From: Rattus norvegicus
Lineage: Eukaryota; Chordata; Mammalia; Rodentia; Muridae
NCBI RefSeq assembly: GCF_036323735.1
Contig: NC_086031.1
Coordinates: 35,460,225-35,524,224, forward strand
Reading direction: 5' to 3'
DNA length: 64,000 nucleotides
Shown piece after piece: positions 11,399-22,221 of the stretch (the stretch's first letter is position 1; the number at the start of each line of letters is the position of its first letter). A model generated the notes under the pieces. That model was not told the DNA's origin, searched no databases, and saw only the letters and a program-made list of their open reading frames with translations. A program made the position numbers and the translations under genes.

Positions 11399-11810
11399 CC
11401 ATCTATATGACGATTGCTGCCTGATTTTTGCTCAATTTCACTCAAAAGTAAGGTTGTAATCAAGTGAGCTAAGGGCGCAACTGAGGACTCCAATTGGCAT
11501 TGAAGATTCTTACCCGCAACAGTCAGTCATTCCGTTCTGAGACCTGACAATTACTGAAGCCAGTTAGAGAAACTGGTCTAAAAGATCTGCCAGTGCCTTC
11601 TTTAGCATGCCCTGTGGTTCCGTGTGAGCCTGAATGCCTTGAGGAGAGGTTTAAGTAAAGACTGAGTCAAAAGGTCAAAGCTGTTGTAGAATGGACCTGA
11701 GAATGATGGGAGAGAGAACGAAGTCTAAATATCCAGAAGAAGTAGGCCCAAGCTTTCCCTCTTGAGTATAACAAGAAGAGAGGTGTACAGTTTGGGCTTA
11801 TTTTAAATTA

Positions 11811-11867
<57 letters not shown>

Positions 11868-12055
11868 TGTGTGTGTGTGTGTGTTCACGTGTGTGTGTAT
11901 GTGGGTATTTAATTGCTTATTGTGAGTTTTAATGGGTATGGAATGCTATAACAATGATGCATAGAATGCTGCTGGTCTGGGTAGAGAGGTGTCATTTTGT
12001 CTGTGTATGTGTGCCGTGCATGCATATAAATGAGAATTTTACAAAAAGGCTCTTG
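11399..12055. other. Unassigned sequence with CT and GT microsatellites
   Basis: No gene is seen. It contains a pure (CT)n run at about 11813-11863 running directly into a GT-rich run (about 11864-11900). The rest is non-repetitive or too decayed to name. Confidence 0.6.
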
Positions 12056-12335
12056 GGCTGGAGAGATGGGTCAGTGTGTAAAAGCATTCACCATGTAAGT
12101 ATGAGGACCTGACTTTGAATCCAGCAAACAAAGCCGTGGGCACATCTCCAACCTGAGGAAGGTTGGGGACTGAAACGAGAATTTCTGGGGCTTGCTGGCT
12201 ACTAGATTATGGTTCAGTGAGAGACCCTATCTCAAGTGAATAAGGAACAGACTGATGGGGCAGGACCCCCAACATTCTCCTCAGCTCTCCCTGTCTATGC
12301 ATGGGTACACATACCAGCACATATATGTGTACATA
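12056..12335 (+). repeat. B4-type SINE
   Basis: A head 'gggctggagagatgggtcag' with a tRNA-like box, a B1-like body, then 'gagagaccctatctcaagtg'. It ends in a CA-rich microsatellite tail. Diverged and non-coding. Confidence 0.75.
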
Positions 12336-12419
12336 TGACACACACATAATACAACACATGTGTACACACACCACACACACACAGACACACAGACACAGAC
12401 ACAGACACACACAGACACA

Positions 12420-12458
<39 letters not shown>
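12336..12458 (+). repeat. CA-rich microsatellite
   Basis: An imperfect CA/CAGACA array ends in a pure CA run (about 12421-12457). It grew from the tail of the preceding SINE. Open frames on both strands across it are dipeptide artefacts. Confidence 0.9.
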
Positions 12459-12460
<2 letters not shown>

Positions 12461-13399
12461 CTCTAAGGTCAAATGCTGCTAAAATTCTTAGAGAGCCTCC
12501 TTCTAGGTTTCCATGGAAACAGCAGAGGCCAGCTCTGAAACAAATGGCAGGAAACTGAAGAAAAGGGCAGACTTACTCATTAAATATCTTTTTATAATCT
12601 GGCCATTCTAGTACATCTGTGAGGACAAGTAGGCTAAGGACTGATCAAAACAGTCAGAAATACTTTACATTTTTAGTAAAAGGAGGAGGGTGGTCATTCT
12701 GGTTTTGTTTTATATGGCTTTCACATGCAATAGAGGTTACTCCTAAAATTTTTCCCTTTGATTTCTTACTTTGCTCTGGTCTGTGTACCAACCAGTTCTT
12801 GTTAAATATTTATGGACAAGATTAAAGACTTTATAAAACTTAGCAGCTGGCAGCTGTCCTCGCCTAAAGGATAAAGTAGAGACTTTTCATTTTAATTGGA
12901 TAACCGTGTGACCGAAATATCTAACCCCAAGGGAAACACAAGAATTAAAATATGTAAAGCAATTTTAAAAAGAGAAAGTGGCCTTTTATGTCTTGTCGAC
13001 TCGATTTCCTTTGGTGGTTTCACGTGAAGGTGAAATGACAGTGCTGTGTTTTACAGCTTCTATCCCCTGAATGCCGCCTCATAGCATGCCAGTGGAGAGC
13101 ACACTGCGCAGGCGCCAGTCGTGATGCGCCCTGTATACCATTTCACTTCTCGGAAGCTTCGTCACAGCAATCTCATGACCAAGTAAACTAAAATGAGTAG
13201 AAAGTAAGGACGTGATCAAATGTTGGCATCGACACTGAATAAAACAAACAAACAAAAAAAATTGGAAACAGAGAGTTGAGTTTTCTTTTTTCTCCTTCTC
13301 TTTCCCCTACATACTTCCTTCCCTCTTCCCTTCTCCTTTTCTCCTCACTCTCTTTACCTCCCTACATCTCTGCCTCCCTCCCTCCTTTCCATTCCATAC
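12459..13399. other. Mostly non-repetitive island with a CpG cluster
   Basis: No gene and no named repeat is seen. About 12830-13200 lacks SINE or LTR similarity. A small CpG cluster at 13104-13162 includes TGCGCAGGCGC (13105-13115), which resembles an NRF1 half-site pair. A pyrimidine-rich stretch follows (about 13280-13390). It could be a regulatory island, but there is no transcript evidence. Confidence 0.45.
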
Positions 13400-13627
13400 C
13401 CATTTGAATGAGTATGGCCCTTATAGGCTCATATATTTGAAAGCTTGTTCCAAAGTTGGTGGGTTTTTCTTGGAAGTAGGAGGTGTGACCTCATTGGAGG
13501 AGGTGTGTCACTGGGGTTGAGCTTAGAGGTTTAAAAAGCCCATGTTATTCCCAGTTATTGCCTCTCTCTTTCTGTCTGGGGTTATTGTCTCAACATGTCA
13601 GCTGTCAGCTCCTGCTCCAGTACCATG
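13400..13627 (+). mobile_element. MT-type MaLR LTR, 5' part
   Basis: It carries 'ggctcatatatttgaaagct', 'aggaggtgtgtcactggggt' and 'ctcctgctccagtaccatgc' from the MT LTR family. The LTR runs straight into the CTGCCTG array and resumes after it. Confidence 0.7.
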
Positions 13628-13851
13628 CCTGCCTGCCTGCCTGCTGCCTGCTGCCTGCCTGCCTGCTGCCTGCTGCCTGCTGCCTGCCTGCCTGCTGCCT
13701 GCTGCCTGCCTGCCTGCTGCCTGCCTGCTGCCTGCTGCCTGCTGCCTGCTGCCTGCTGCCTGCTGCCTGCTGCCTGCTGCCTGCTGCCTGCTGCCTGCTG
13801 CCTGCTGCCTGCCTGCCTGTGCCTGCCTGCTGCCTGCTGCCTGCCTGCCTG

Positions 13852-13882
<31 letters not shown>

Positions 13883-14290
13883 CTGCCTGCCTGGCTGCTG
13901 CCTGGCTGCTGCCTGCTGCCTGCTGCCTGCTGCCTGGCTGCTGCCTGCTGCCTGCTGCCTGCTGCCTGCTGCCTGCTGCCTGCTGCCTGCTGCCTGCTGC
14001 CTGCTGCCTGCTGCCTGCTGCCTGCTGCCTGCTGCCTGCTGCCTGCTGCCTGCCTGCCTGCTGCCTGCTGTCTGCTGCCTGCCTGCCTGCCTGCTGCCTG
14101 CTGCCTGCCTGCCTGCCTGCTGCCTGCTGCCTGCCTGCCTGCCTGCCTGCTGCCTGCTGCCTGCTGCCTGCTGCCTGCTGCCTGCTGCCTGCTGCCTGCT
14201 GCCTGCTGCCTGCTGCCTGGCTGCTGCCTGGCTGCTGCCTGGCTGCTGCCTGCCTGCCTGATGTCTGCCTGCCTGCTGCCTGCCTGCTGC
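13628..14290 (+). repeat. CTGCCTG minisatellite expanded inside an MT-type LTR
   Basis: About 660 bp are built from CTGCCTG heptamers, that is CCTG alternating with CTG, mixed with pure CCTG (octamer-like) and a few CTGG variants. The normal LTR has only a short 'cctgcctgcctgctgcc' at this point, which is the likely seed. Because 7 is not a multiple of 3 and the unit has no stop, all three sense frames encode the same rotated heptapeptide (Cys-Cys-Leu-Leu-Pro-Ala-Ala). One antisense frame is also open (Gly-Ser-Arg-Gln-Gln-Ala-Ala). The 239-250-codon open frames are repeat artefacts unless shown to be translated. Confidence 0.95.
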
Positions 14291-14395
14291 CAGGCTCCCC
14301 AGCATGATGGTCATGGACTCATCCTCTGAAGCTGTTAAGTGAGCACCCAATTAAAAAAATTCTTTTTATAAGTTTTGCTGTCAGAGAAGTAGAAG
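14291..14395 (+). mobile_element. MT-type MaLR LTR, 3' part
   Basis: After the array the LTR resumes with 'ctccccagcatgatggtcat', 'cctctgaagctgttaagtga' and 'tataagttttgctgtcag'. This confirms that the array lies inside one LTR copy. Confidence 0.7.
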
Positions 14396-15799
14396 GTAAT
14401 TTGCTGAGGTTTGGTCTTTTGCTATGTATTGTAATGCTAAATACTGGACCCCAAGCCTTGGTTGCCCTCCAGGGATGAAAGAATCTTCAGTAAGACCCAT
14501 AGGTCCAAGTGACACTACATAACTGTGACTTTGTCCCCCAAGTTATCCATGGTTGGTGAATAAAAATGCCTACAACCTATAACTGGACAGAAGAGAGATA
14601 GTCAGAGTTTTTTGGTTCCTGAGCTTGGGGTCAGAGGCAGGGACCACAAGGGTAGAGAGAAGGGGGAGGGGTGGGGGAAGAGAGAGAGAAAGTGAGAGGG
14701 GAGAGGGGAGAGGGGAGAGGGGAGAGGGGAGAGGGGAGAGGGGAGAGGGGAGAATGGAGGAGATGCCATGGGGTATATGAGCTATGGAAACATGGCCACC
14801 AGAGTTAACCAATTGGGGTTAAGAGCAGCCCAGTTGGAACATAGCAAGTTATAATTTGAGGTTATTGATAAGAAAATAAATTCCAATAGCATAGAGGATA
14901 GATGTCTGCCTAGCTCTCATGTGTAAGACTTATTATAAATATAAAAAAATATGTCTTTTATCTGGGAACTGAATGATCAAAGGTGGGTTAGAAACCCCCA
15001 ACTGAAATTAGTTACTACAGCAGTAACTAAATGCCTTCTTTCCCTTCTTTCCTCTCTTCTTATTCCTTCCCTTTAAAACTTTCCTTGTTCTTTTTCTTCC
15101 TTTCTTTCCTCCCTCCATCCCTCCCTCCCTTTTTCTTCCTTTCCTTCCTCTGAGTCAGCGATAGCCACATTCTTTGATGCTGATCTGAGAATTCCCATTG
15201 GTTATAAATAAGTGAACTTTCCTTTTGTAGGTGCATTTCCCACAGGAGCTAGACAAGATAACTCCTGAGATTCTATTAAAGCCTATGGCCAGGTCAAGGC
15301 TGGCAAGCAAAACGCCACATCTAGTAAGTACCTATTCTGTGCAGCCACAAGAACCCAAATTGCTTTCTGTAGGCATTTAAAGGTATGCTAGGGGTCTCTG
15401 AAGACAGTATTTTCTGACATGTGCATTGTCTAAAATCTAGATGTCAGTGTGTCAACAGTCAGGCTGCAGCACAGGCTGTCCCTTTGTTTAGATCCTGTTT
15501 TAATAGTTTTCACACCATGGTGACAAAGTTGAGGACCTTTAACAGACTGTGTCCATAAATACTGTGATAGTTACTATATGCCACTTATAGAAGATTGCCA
15601 ATCTCTAAACAATCAAGATTTGACTGAAAAGAGCCCGGCAGCATAAACATTTTTGTTCACTGGAATGACCCCTTCTTAATAAAACCGATTGTATTTGGAC
15701 AAAGTGCTTATTAAATCTTGAACTGTTATTATTTATTTATTGATATCTGTATATATCTGTGTATATACATTTGCGTTTGTGCACGTTTGTGCACAAGTA
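14396..15799. other. Unassigned sequence with purine- and pyrimidine-rich tracts
   Basis: No gene is seen. It contains a GGGGAGA-type purine array (about 14655-14753) and a pyrimidine-rich stretch (about 15035-15150). The remainder could not be assigned. Confidence 0.5.
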
Positions 15800-16078
15800 C
15801 ATGTGCATATTTGTGTACTTGTTTGTGGAGGCCAGTGGTCAATCTTGGGTGTCATTTCTCAGCTTCCCTCCATTTCATTTTGGGACAGGGCCTCTCACTG
15901 AACCAAAACTCACTGATTTGATTAGATTGTCAGGCCAAGGAGGCTCAGAGATCTGTTTGTCTCTGTTTTCCCAGAGCTGGGATCACAGATAGGTGTCATC
16001 ACATGGGTTCTGGGGATAAAACTCAGATCTTTGTGCTTTTAAAGCAAGAACTTTACAACTGAGTCGCCTCCCCAATCT
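15800..16078 (-). repeat. B4-type SINE
   Basis: The reverse complement of the family. It reads 'tttgtggaggccagtggtca', 'gacagggcctctcactgaac', then 'aactgagtcgcctccccaat', the complement of the tRNA-like head. Diverged. Confidence 0.75.
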
Positions 16079-16566
16079 CAATTTTTGCATTATTATTAAA
16101 GAAGAAAATATAATTTTTCCCCCTGGCACACAAAACAGCTGCTTGGCCATTTTCTCTGGGTAATTTTTCTTCTCTTAGCTTCACATGTGTGGTTATCTAC
16201 AGTTCTGGAGGAATGGGGTAGGTATAGCGTAATGTGTGGACCTAAGAGTTCAAGTTTACTTCCTCTTGTTGAATCGGGCTATGATTTGAATGTGTCACTA
16301 CAGTTCATGTTTTGGAAAGTCAATTAATTCTTAGAGCAAAGATGCTGGAGTGGGATGCCTACATGACAATTACCCCTGCAAAGACCTTAGTGGCTTAGTT
16401 CTCTCATCACAGGACTGAGGCTATTACCGTGGCTATGCTCTTCTCCCTCTCTTCTGCACACTCTCTTGCCTGTATTCTTCCATGTACAGGCTGATGATCA
16501 AGGAAGGCTTCACCAGACAGACCCTTGACTTTGGGCTTTTCCATTCACCAAATCTATAATAGTAAA

Positions 16567-16624
<58 letters not shown>

Positions 16625-16975
16625 CCCCCCCTCTCAAACTATGCTATCTCAGGCATTGTTCAAATAGGACAAAACAGACACGTTGAGATGAGCTCTCAAA
16701 TATTTATAGTTCTCCACACCAGGTACTGGGGGAAACTCTTGACTATCTTGAAATGCAAACAAAATTAATTATTGGCAAAGCAGTGGAAGAACTAAGAATT
16801 ATTGATCCCTGCTGTTTTTAGTCCCACGAAATTTATTTGTTCCTTTTGAAAACCAGAGGTGTGGAAAGAACTGGCAGGTATGTTTTTGAGCTTAGTTCTG
16901 TTGGAATTCAAAGGTCACGTCAGTGTGTTCATATGTGTAAAGGTCACGTCAGTGTGTTCATATGTGTATAGATAC
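16079..16975. other. Unassigned sequence with a CT microsatellite and a 29-bp tandem duplication
   Basis: No gene is seen. A (CT)n run (about 16567-16621) ends in a C-run (about 16622-16630). At 16911-16968 two identical 29-bp units lie head to tail, each with AAGGTCACGTCA. Confidence 0.6.
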
Positions 16976-17245
16976 ACATTCGTGCAGGTGCATGTGTAAT
17001 GTGTGCACCTTCATGAAGGGACCAGAGGTCAACCCTGGGTGTCATTCCTCACACAGGGTTTATCATTGGTACCTTGGATTCTCTAAGCAGGGTAGGCTGG
17101 CTGGTGAGTGAACTCCAGGGTTCCATGTGGCTGGGCCTAGTCAGATCTGGGATTAGACACATGCACCATCATGTCCAGATTTTTGCATGGGCTTTTACTC
17201 AAGTTCTTATGCTTAGCCCTCAGGCATTTCACTGGCTGACCCATT
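16976..17245 (-). repeat. B4-type SINE
   Basis: The reverse complement contains 'gaccagaggtcaaccctggg', 'gggtaggctggctggtgagt' and 'gcaccatcatgtccagattt'. Diverged, with a decayed head. Confidence 0.65.
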
Positions 17246-17775
17246 CATTGTCTTAGTCAAAACTCACATTTTAATGAAGACCATTTAATAGTTACAAGGA
17301 AAAATCTCTTCCAAGGAAGGAAGTCATCCCTCCAAATTTTTTAGCAAGGTCCAAAAATACCTGTGAGCCTACTTGGCCATATTCCCCAGAGCACAGCCTG
17401 ACAAATATTTGCTCCATTTCTTTCAAGCTCTGTTTTTAGCACTGGAGGTCTCCTTTACAAGATTCTGTTTGTTTTTTAACCTGCTATTTCTTCTCTCAAG
17501 CACACCCTCTCCTGTCACTGTGTTGTCAGTTGCCCAGATATCTGCTAGGCTCTTGGGATGCAGAGAGGAATCTGGAATCTTTAACATCTTTCTTGGACAT
17601 CCAAATTTAGGGTTCCTCCCCCTACATCATATCTGCTTCCAGGCCCTAGCTAGTATTCCCTTGGTGTCTGCATCTGTCTCTATCCTGCCATGGAGTCTTG
17701 TGGACTATATTTTTCTTCTACTTCCTTCCTCTCTTCCTCCACCCCTTTCTCCTTTCTCTATGTATTCATGAAAGT
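17246..17775. other. Unassigned sequence
   Basis: No gene is recognised. The + strand frame of about 130 codons (17373-17771) has no domain I know, is Leu/Phe/Ser-rich as expected of T/C-rich DNA, and has no visible splice context. Confidence 0.4.
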
Positions 17776-18062
17776 ATGCAGGTCTGTCTGTGTGCATGTA
17801 TGTGGACATCCTCAAGAGTCACTGTTTCAGTGCCTGTCCACCTTCATTTCTGTGACAGTATCTCTCAGTGGCCTTACATGTGCCAAGCAGGATAGTTTGC
17901 CTAGCTGGCAGCACAGGGATCCACCTGTCTGTCTCCTAGAGCTGGATTGAAAATGCATGCTACCACACCTGGAACTTTTTTCTTTACATAAATTCTAGGA
18001 TTGAACTCAGTTCCTCATGCTTGCCAGTGGTTTCTTGTCTGAACCATCTCTACAGCCAGGCT
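17776..18062 (-). repeat. B4-type SINE
   Basis: The reverse complement contains 'atctctcagtggccttacat', 'gggatccacctgtctgtctc' and 'gaaccatctctacagccagg', which is the head complement. Diverged. Confidence 0.7.
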
Positions 18063-18179
18063 TCATGATTCCTGAGATCAAGGGTGGGGTCTCAGACCTT
18101 TATACCCTTAAACACTTGGTTCCCCGTGAACACAAGCGGTTTTAGTTAAAAAAAGGAGCATCAGGGAGATAATCTCCTA

Positions 18180-18752
18180 CTGTGATAGTTAATCTTGCTT
18201 GTCAACTTGATTGGATCTACCTCAGGGTGGATAAGTGAGGGAATAATAAGAGAGGAGAAGACCCTTCTTTAGAGTGTGTGCCATATCTCTGTGTATGGCC
18301 TCGTACATAAAGAGGTCCTAGGGAAAAGCATGCTGTTTTGCCTCTCTGCCTTCCCATTCTGCTTGCGAGGACATCTATTCAATGTTGCACCTGCCTCCAC
18401 TGCCATCTATCCTTGACATTAGAACTCAGTTTCTTAGGCTTTACAGCAGGACTAGTGGTTCTCCAGGAATCCTTTGGGCCTTCAGTATCTGATTGACATC
18501 CTTGACATATCCACTCTTGCGGACTGAGCATTTACTGTATTCTCAGTCTCTCCTGTTTGCAGGTAGTCATTGCTGAACTACTCAGACTTCATTGTGAAGT
18601 CAATATAATAACTCCCTTGTTTTTATATATATACATATAATATTTAATATAAAATATCAACATAATACAATTAACAAGCTTATTATTTATTATGCATTAA
18701 ATATAAATATATTCATATTATCAGTTCTATTCCTCTAGAGAACCATGACTAA
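18180..18752 (+). mobile_element. ERVL/MaLR-type solo LTR with an AT-rich insert
   Basis: It starts 'tgtgatagttaatcttgctt' and ends 'ctctagagaaccatgactaa', the typical termini of an old mammalian ERVL-type LTR. An AT-rich block (about 18625-18715) interrupts the end. No coding sequence. Confidence 0.6.
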
Positions 18753-18989
18753 TATGGATATTTTCTGAGTGCCAAATCTAGTATAGCCTGCAAAATTAAG
18801 TTGAGTGAATGCACAGACACTTATGTTTGTCTTAGCAGAAAAGAGCAAGTTTGAATTAACATGTGAGCCACTGACAGTAATTTTAAAGTGGTGTTTTAGT
18901 TTACTGGGGGGATGATTTCTCTGTGTTCCCTGGGTCGATCTTCTTATACACTCTATCTGTCAAAACTCACAGCCTTCTTTCAGGAGGTA

Positions 18990-19740
18990 CTAGACCAGTG
19001 ATTCTCAACCTTCCTGTGCTGTGACCCTTATTTTATTTTATTTTATTAACTTGAGTATTTCTTATATACATTTCGAGTGTTATTCCCTTTCCCGGTTTCC
19101 GGGCAAACATCCCCCTAATCCCTCCCCCTCCCCTTCGTTATGGGTGTTCCCCTCCCCATCCTCCCCCCATTGCCGCCCTCCCCCCAACAATCTAGTTCAC
19201 TGGGGGTTCAGTCTTAGCAGGACCCAGGGCTTCCCCTTCCACTGGTGATCTTACTAGGATATTAATTGCTACCTATGAGGTCAGAGTCCAGGGTCAGTCC
19301 ATGTATAGTCTTTAGGTAGTGGCTTAGTCCCTGGAAGCTCTGGTTGCTTGGCATTGTTGTACATATGGGGTCTCGAGCCCCTTCAAGCTCTTCTAGTTCT
19401 TTCTCTGATTCCTTCAACGGGGGTCCTATTCTCAGTTCAGTGGTTTGCTGCTGGCATTCGCCTCTGTATTTGCTGTATTCTGGCTGTGTCTCTCAGGAGC
19501 GATCTACATCCGGCTCCTGTCTGCCTGCACTTCTTTGCTTCATCCATCTTGTCTAATTGGAGCTGTGACCCTTCAGTACAGCTCCTTATGTTGTGGTGAC
19601 CCCCAGCCATAAAATTATTTCACTGGTACTTCATAACTGTAATTTTGATATTGTTATAAATTGTAATATAAATATCTGATATGTAGGCTACCTGATATAT
19701 GATGCTCAAAGAGGTTATGAACTACAGGTTGAGAACCACT
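18990..19740 (+). mobile_element. URR1-type hAT transposon split by an L1 fragment
   Basis: The terminal inverted repeats are 'cagtgattctcaacc' (from 18998) and 'ggttgagaaccact' (to about 19741). The body has 'tgttgtggtgacccccagcc' and 'cataaaattatttcactggt'. The 19030-19561 segment is an inserted L1 end. The bases outside the TIRs (TACTAGAC and TATTGGAC) look like a decayed 8-bp hAT TSD. Non-autonomous, with no transposase. Confidence 0.75.
19030..19561 (-). mobile_element. 5'-truncated L1 3' end (532 bp) inside URR1
   Basis: Antisense L1 3' UTR with a (TTTTA)n start, which is the complement of a TAAAA-type tail. It is truncated after 'catccatcttgtctaattgg'. The TSD GCTGTGACCCTT (19018-19029 and 19562-19573) is a perfect 12 bp and duplicates internal URR1 sequence. 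Confidence 0.93.
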
Positions 19741-20049
19741 CTATTGGACCATTATTGCTGCATTTGCATTGTCCTGGTGAGATAGCTCCGAAATTCAGTA
19801 GTGATTGGACTACTGATTATGTAACCCCAGTCTCCCAAACTGTCCTACCCGATTTCCAGGGAGGTTGAGGACATGGGCTTCTGCAGTGAAGTACGTGCAC
19901 TTGATAGATTTGTGTTTCAACCTCCAGTTCTTTCATGTATAAGACAAGCAACTTTGTACACAGACTTTAGTGTCCTGGAGCCTACTTTCTTCATTTGGAA
20001 GACAAGAGTAAGTTACTTATAGATCTAGGGTATCAGACGGTGCTCTTGT

Positions 20050-20435
20050 GTCATCTCTATTGCTGTGATAAAAGCAACACAGGAGAAGAAAGTATTTATT
20101 TGGCTTATAAGTCTATCATTTCGAAGAAGTCAAAAACAGGAATTCAAGGATGTTGAAATCATCAAATACCCAGTCAAGAGCAGAGGGATTAAACTCATGG
20201 TTCCTTGATTGCTGTTTGCTAGCACTCAACTAGCTGTCTTCACTCTTATTCATTCCAAGGCCCAGACGGTGAAACACTCCCTTCCACAATCATGGTGGGT
20301 CCTCCCGCAACACCCAATAATCAACATCAATTTCCCATCAACACGGTCACAGACTGACTTGCTCTAAATAGTTCCTCAGTAGAGATTCTCTTCTCAGGTA
20401 ATTTTAGGTTATGGCAAATTGACAGTTAAGACCAG
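20050..20435 (-). mobile_element. MaLR-type LTR, diverged
   Basis: The reverse complement of the family: 'attgctgtgataaaagcaac', 'atttatttggcttataagtc', 'cacaatcatggtgggtcctc' and 'caaattgacagttaagacca'. Solo LTR with no coding sequence. Confidence 0.6.
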
Positions 20436-21131
20436 CAAATGGTTTTATATTTATGGAAAAACACATGCACATGCATACTCAAGTATGTACACATGCACAT
20501 ACATTAACTATGATTGAAGTTATGAAATCTAGAAAACAAGAAAGCTATCCAAAGTTGTTGTTGTTGTTGTTGTTTTGTGCATGTGTCTAACTAGGTAGTC
20601 CAGGCTGGTTTTAACTTAAAATGTTTCCACATCAGCAAGTTTTTTTACATTTCCCCATATGTATAAAATTTAATTGAATTGCTTCCACTTCTTTTTCTGT
20701 CAACTCATTCTTCCACAAACCACTAGTCACTGACATAGCAGTGCTAGGTGAATAAATCATATGGTAATGAACCTACTGAGAAGCAGCTTCCAATGCTCGC
20801 ACCATGTACAGTGTAGGTCAAGGTTGGACTAGGATATTACTGTTCTTTTCATCTGAGCTGGAGGTGTAGGCTAATGATACAAACCGTGTTGATCGTTAGC
20901 TAGGTGATAGACACTGTTCCAAGTACTTTAGAGGAATTATTCCATTGGATTCTTGCAACCTTGTCTATTTTTGAGATATGTAAACAGGTATAGAAAAGTT
21001 GCATGACCTGTCAAGATAACAAGACTAGCAGAGAAAAGAACCTGAAAGCCCTTGATGCAAAGTCCTACGGAGATCAACTTAAATGCTTGGTGGTTTTTTG
21101 TTTCTAAGAATTCTTTCCAAAATCTTGAGAA

Positions 21132-21175
<44 letters not shown>

Positions 21176-21264
21176 AAAAACACCCAGAAGCCCAGATTTT
21201 AATGATATATTTTGACTTCAGCATTATACTTTGGATGCTCAGCTTTCTTTTCGTTGTTTGCCTG
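20436..21264. other. Unassigned sequence with a GAAA microsatellite
   Basis: No gene is seen. It contains a GTT run (about 20557-20573), a short B1-like antisense fragment near 20585-20620, and a (GAAA)n array at about 21131-21176. Confidence 0.55.
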
Positions 21265-21498
21265 TAGTGTACAAATACATTCATAAGGGTATGCATACAT
21301 ATGTAGGCAAGCATGTGTAGAGGCTGCATGCCAAATTGGGATGTCTTCCTTGATCACTCTCCCATGTTGCTTGTAAGACAGGGGTTTTTCACTGAAGCGA
21401 AAGCTCGTTAATTGGCTAGTCAATGAGAATCACAAATGTTCCTGACTTGACTTCCCCAGCACTGAAATTACAGTGCGTGTAAGCCATGTGTGGCTTTC
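21265..21498 (-). repeat. B4-type SINE, part 1 (split by L1 copy B)
   Basis: Antisense B4: 'gcatgtgtagaggctgcatg', 'gacaggggtttttcactgaa' and 'ccccagcactgaaattacag'. It ends at the TSD CCATGTGTGGCTTTC. The rest lies at 27960-28058. Confidence 0.7.
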
Positions 21499-22221
21499 TT
21501 TTTTTTTTTTTTATTAACTTGAGTATTTCTTATATACATTTCGAGTGTTATTCCCTTTCCCGGTTTCCGGGCAAACATCCCCCTCCCCCCTCCCCTTCCT
21601 TATGGGTGTTCCACTCCCAACCCTCCCCCCATTGCCGCCCACCCCCCATAGACTAGTTCACTGGGGGTTCAGTCTTAGCAGGACCCAGGGCTTCCCCTTC
21701 CACTGGTGCTCTTACTAGGATATTCATTGCTACCTATGGGGTCAGAGTCCAGGGTCAGTCCATGTATAGTCTTTAGGTAGTGGCTTAGTCTCTGGAAGCT
21801 CTGGTTGCTTGGCATTGTTGTACTTTTGGGGTCTCGAGCCCCTTCAAGCTTTTCCAGTTCTTTCTCTGATTCCTTCAATAGGGGACCTATTCTCAGTTCA
21901 GTGGTTTGCTGCTGGCATTCGCCTCTGTATTTGCTGTATTCTGGCTGTGTCTCTCAGGAGCGATCTACATCCGGCTCCTGTCGTTCTGCACTTCTTTGCT
22001 TCATCCATCTTGTCTAATTGGGTGGCTGTATATGTATGGGCCATATGTGGGGCAGGCTCTGAATGGGTGTTCCTTCAGTCTCTGTTTTAATCTTTGCCTC
22101 TCCCTTCCCTGCCAAGGGTATTCTTTTTCCTCATTTAAAGAAGGAGTGAAGCATTCACATTTTGATCATCCGTCTTGAGTTTCCTTTGTTCTAGGGATCT
22201 AGGGTAATTCAAGCATTTGGG

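Noticed and set aside
13542..14350. Four long open frames (239-250 codons) rich in Cys/Leu/Pro/Ala or Gly/Ser/Arg/Gln
   Set aside because: They arise from a stop-free 7-nt repeat and are open in all three sense frames and one antisense frame. Nothing supports them as genes.
17373..17771. A 132-codon + frame as a possible exon
   Set aside because: Composition follows the T/C-rich DNA, no domain is recognised, and it overlaps no conserved signal I can see.
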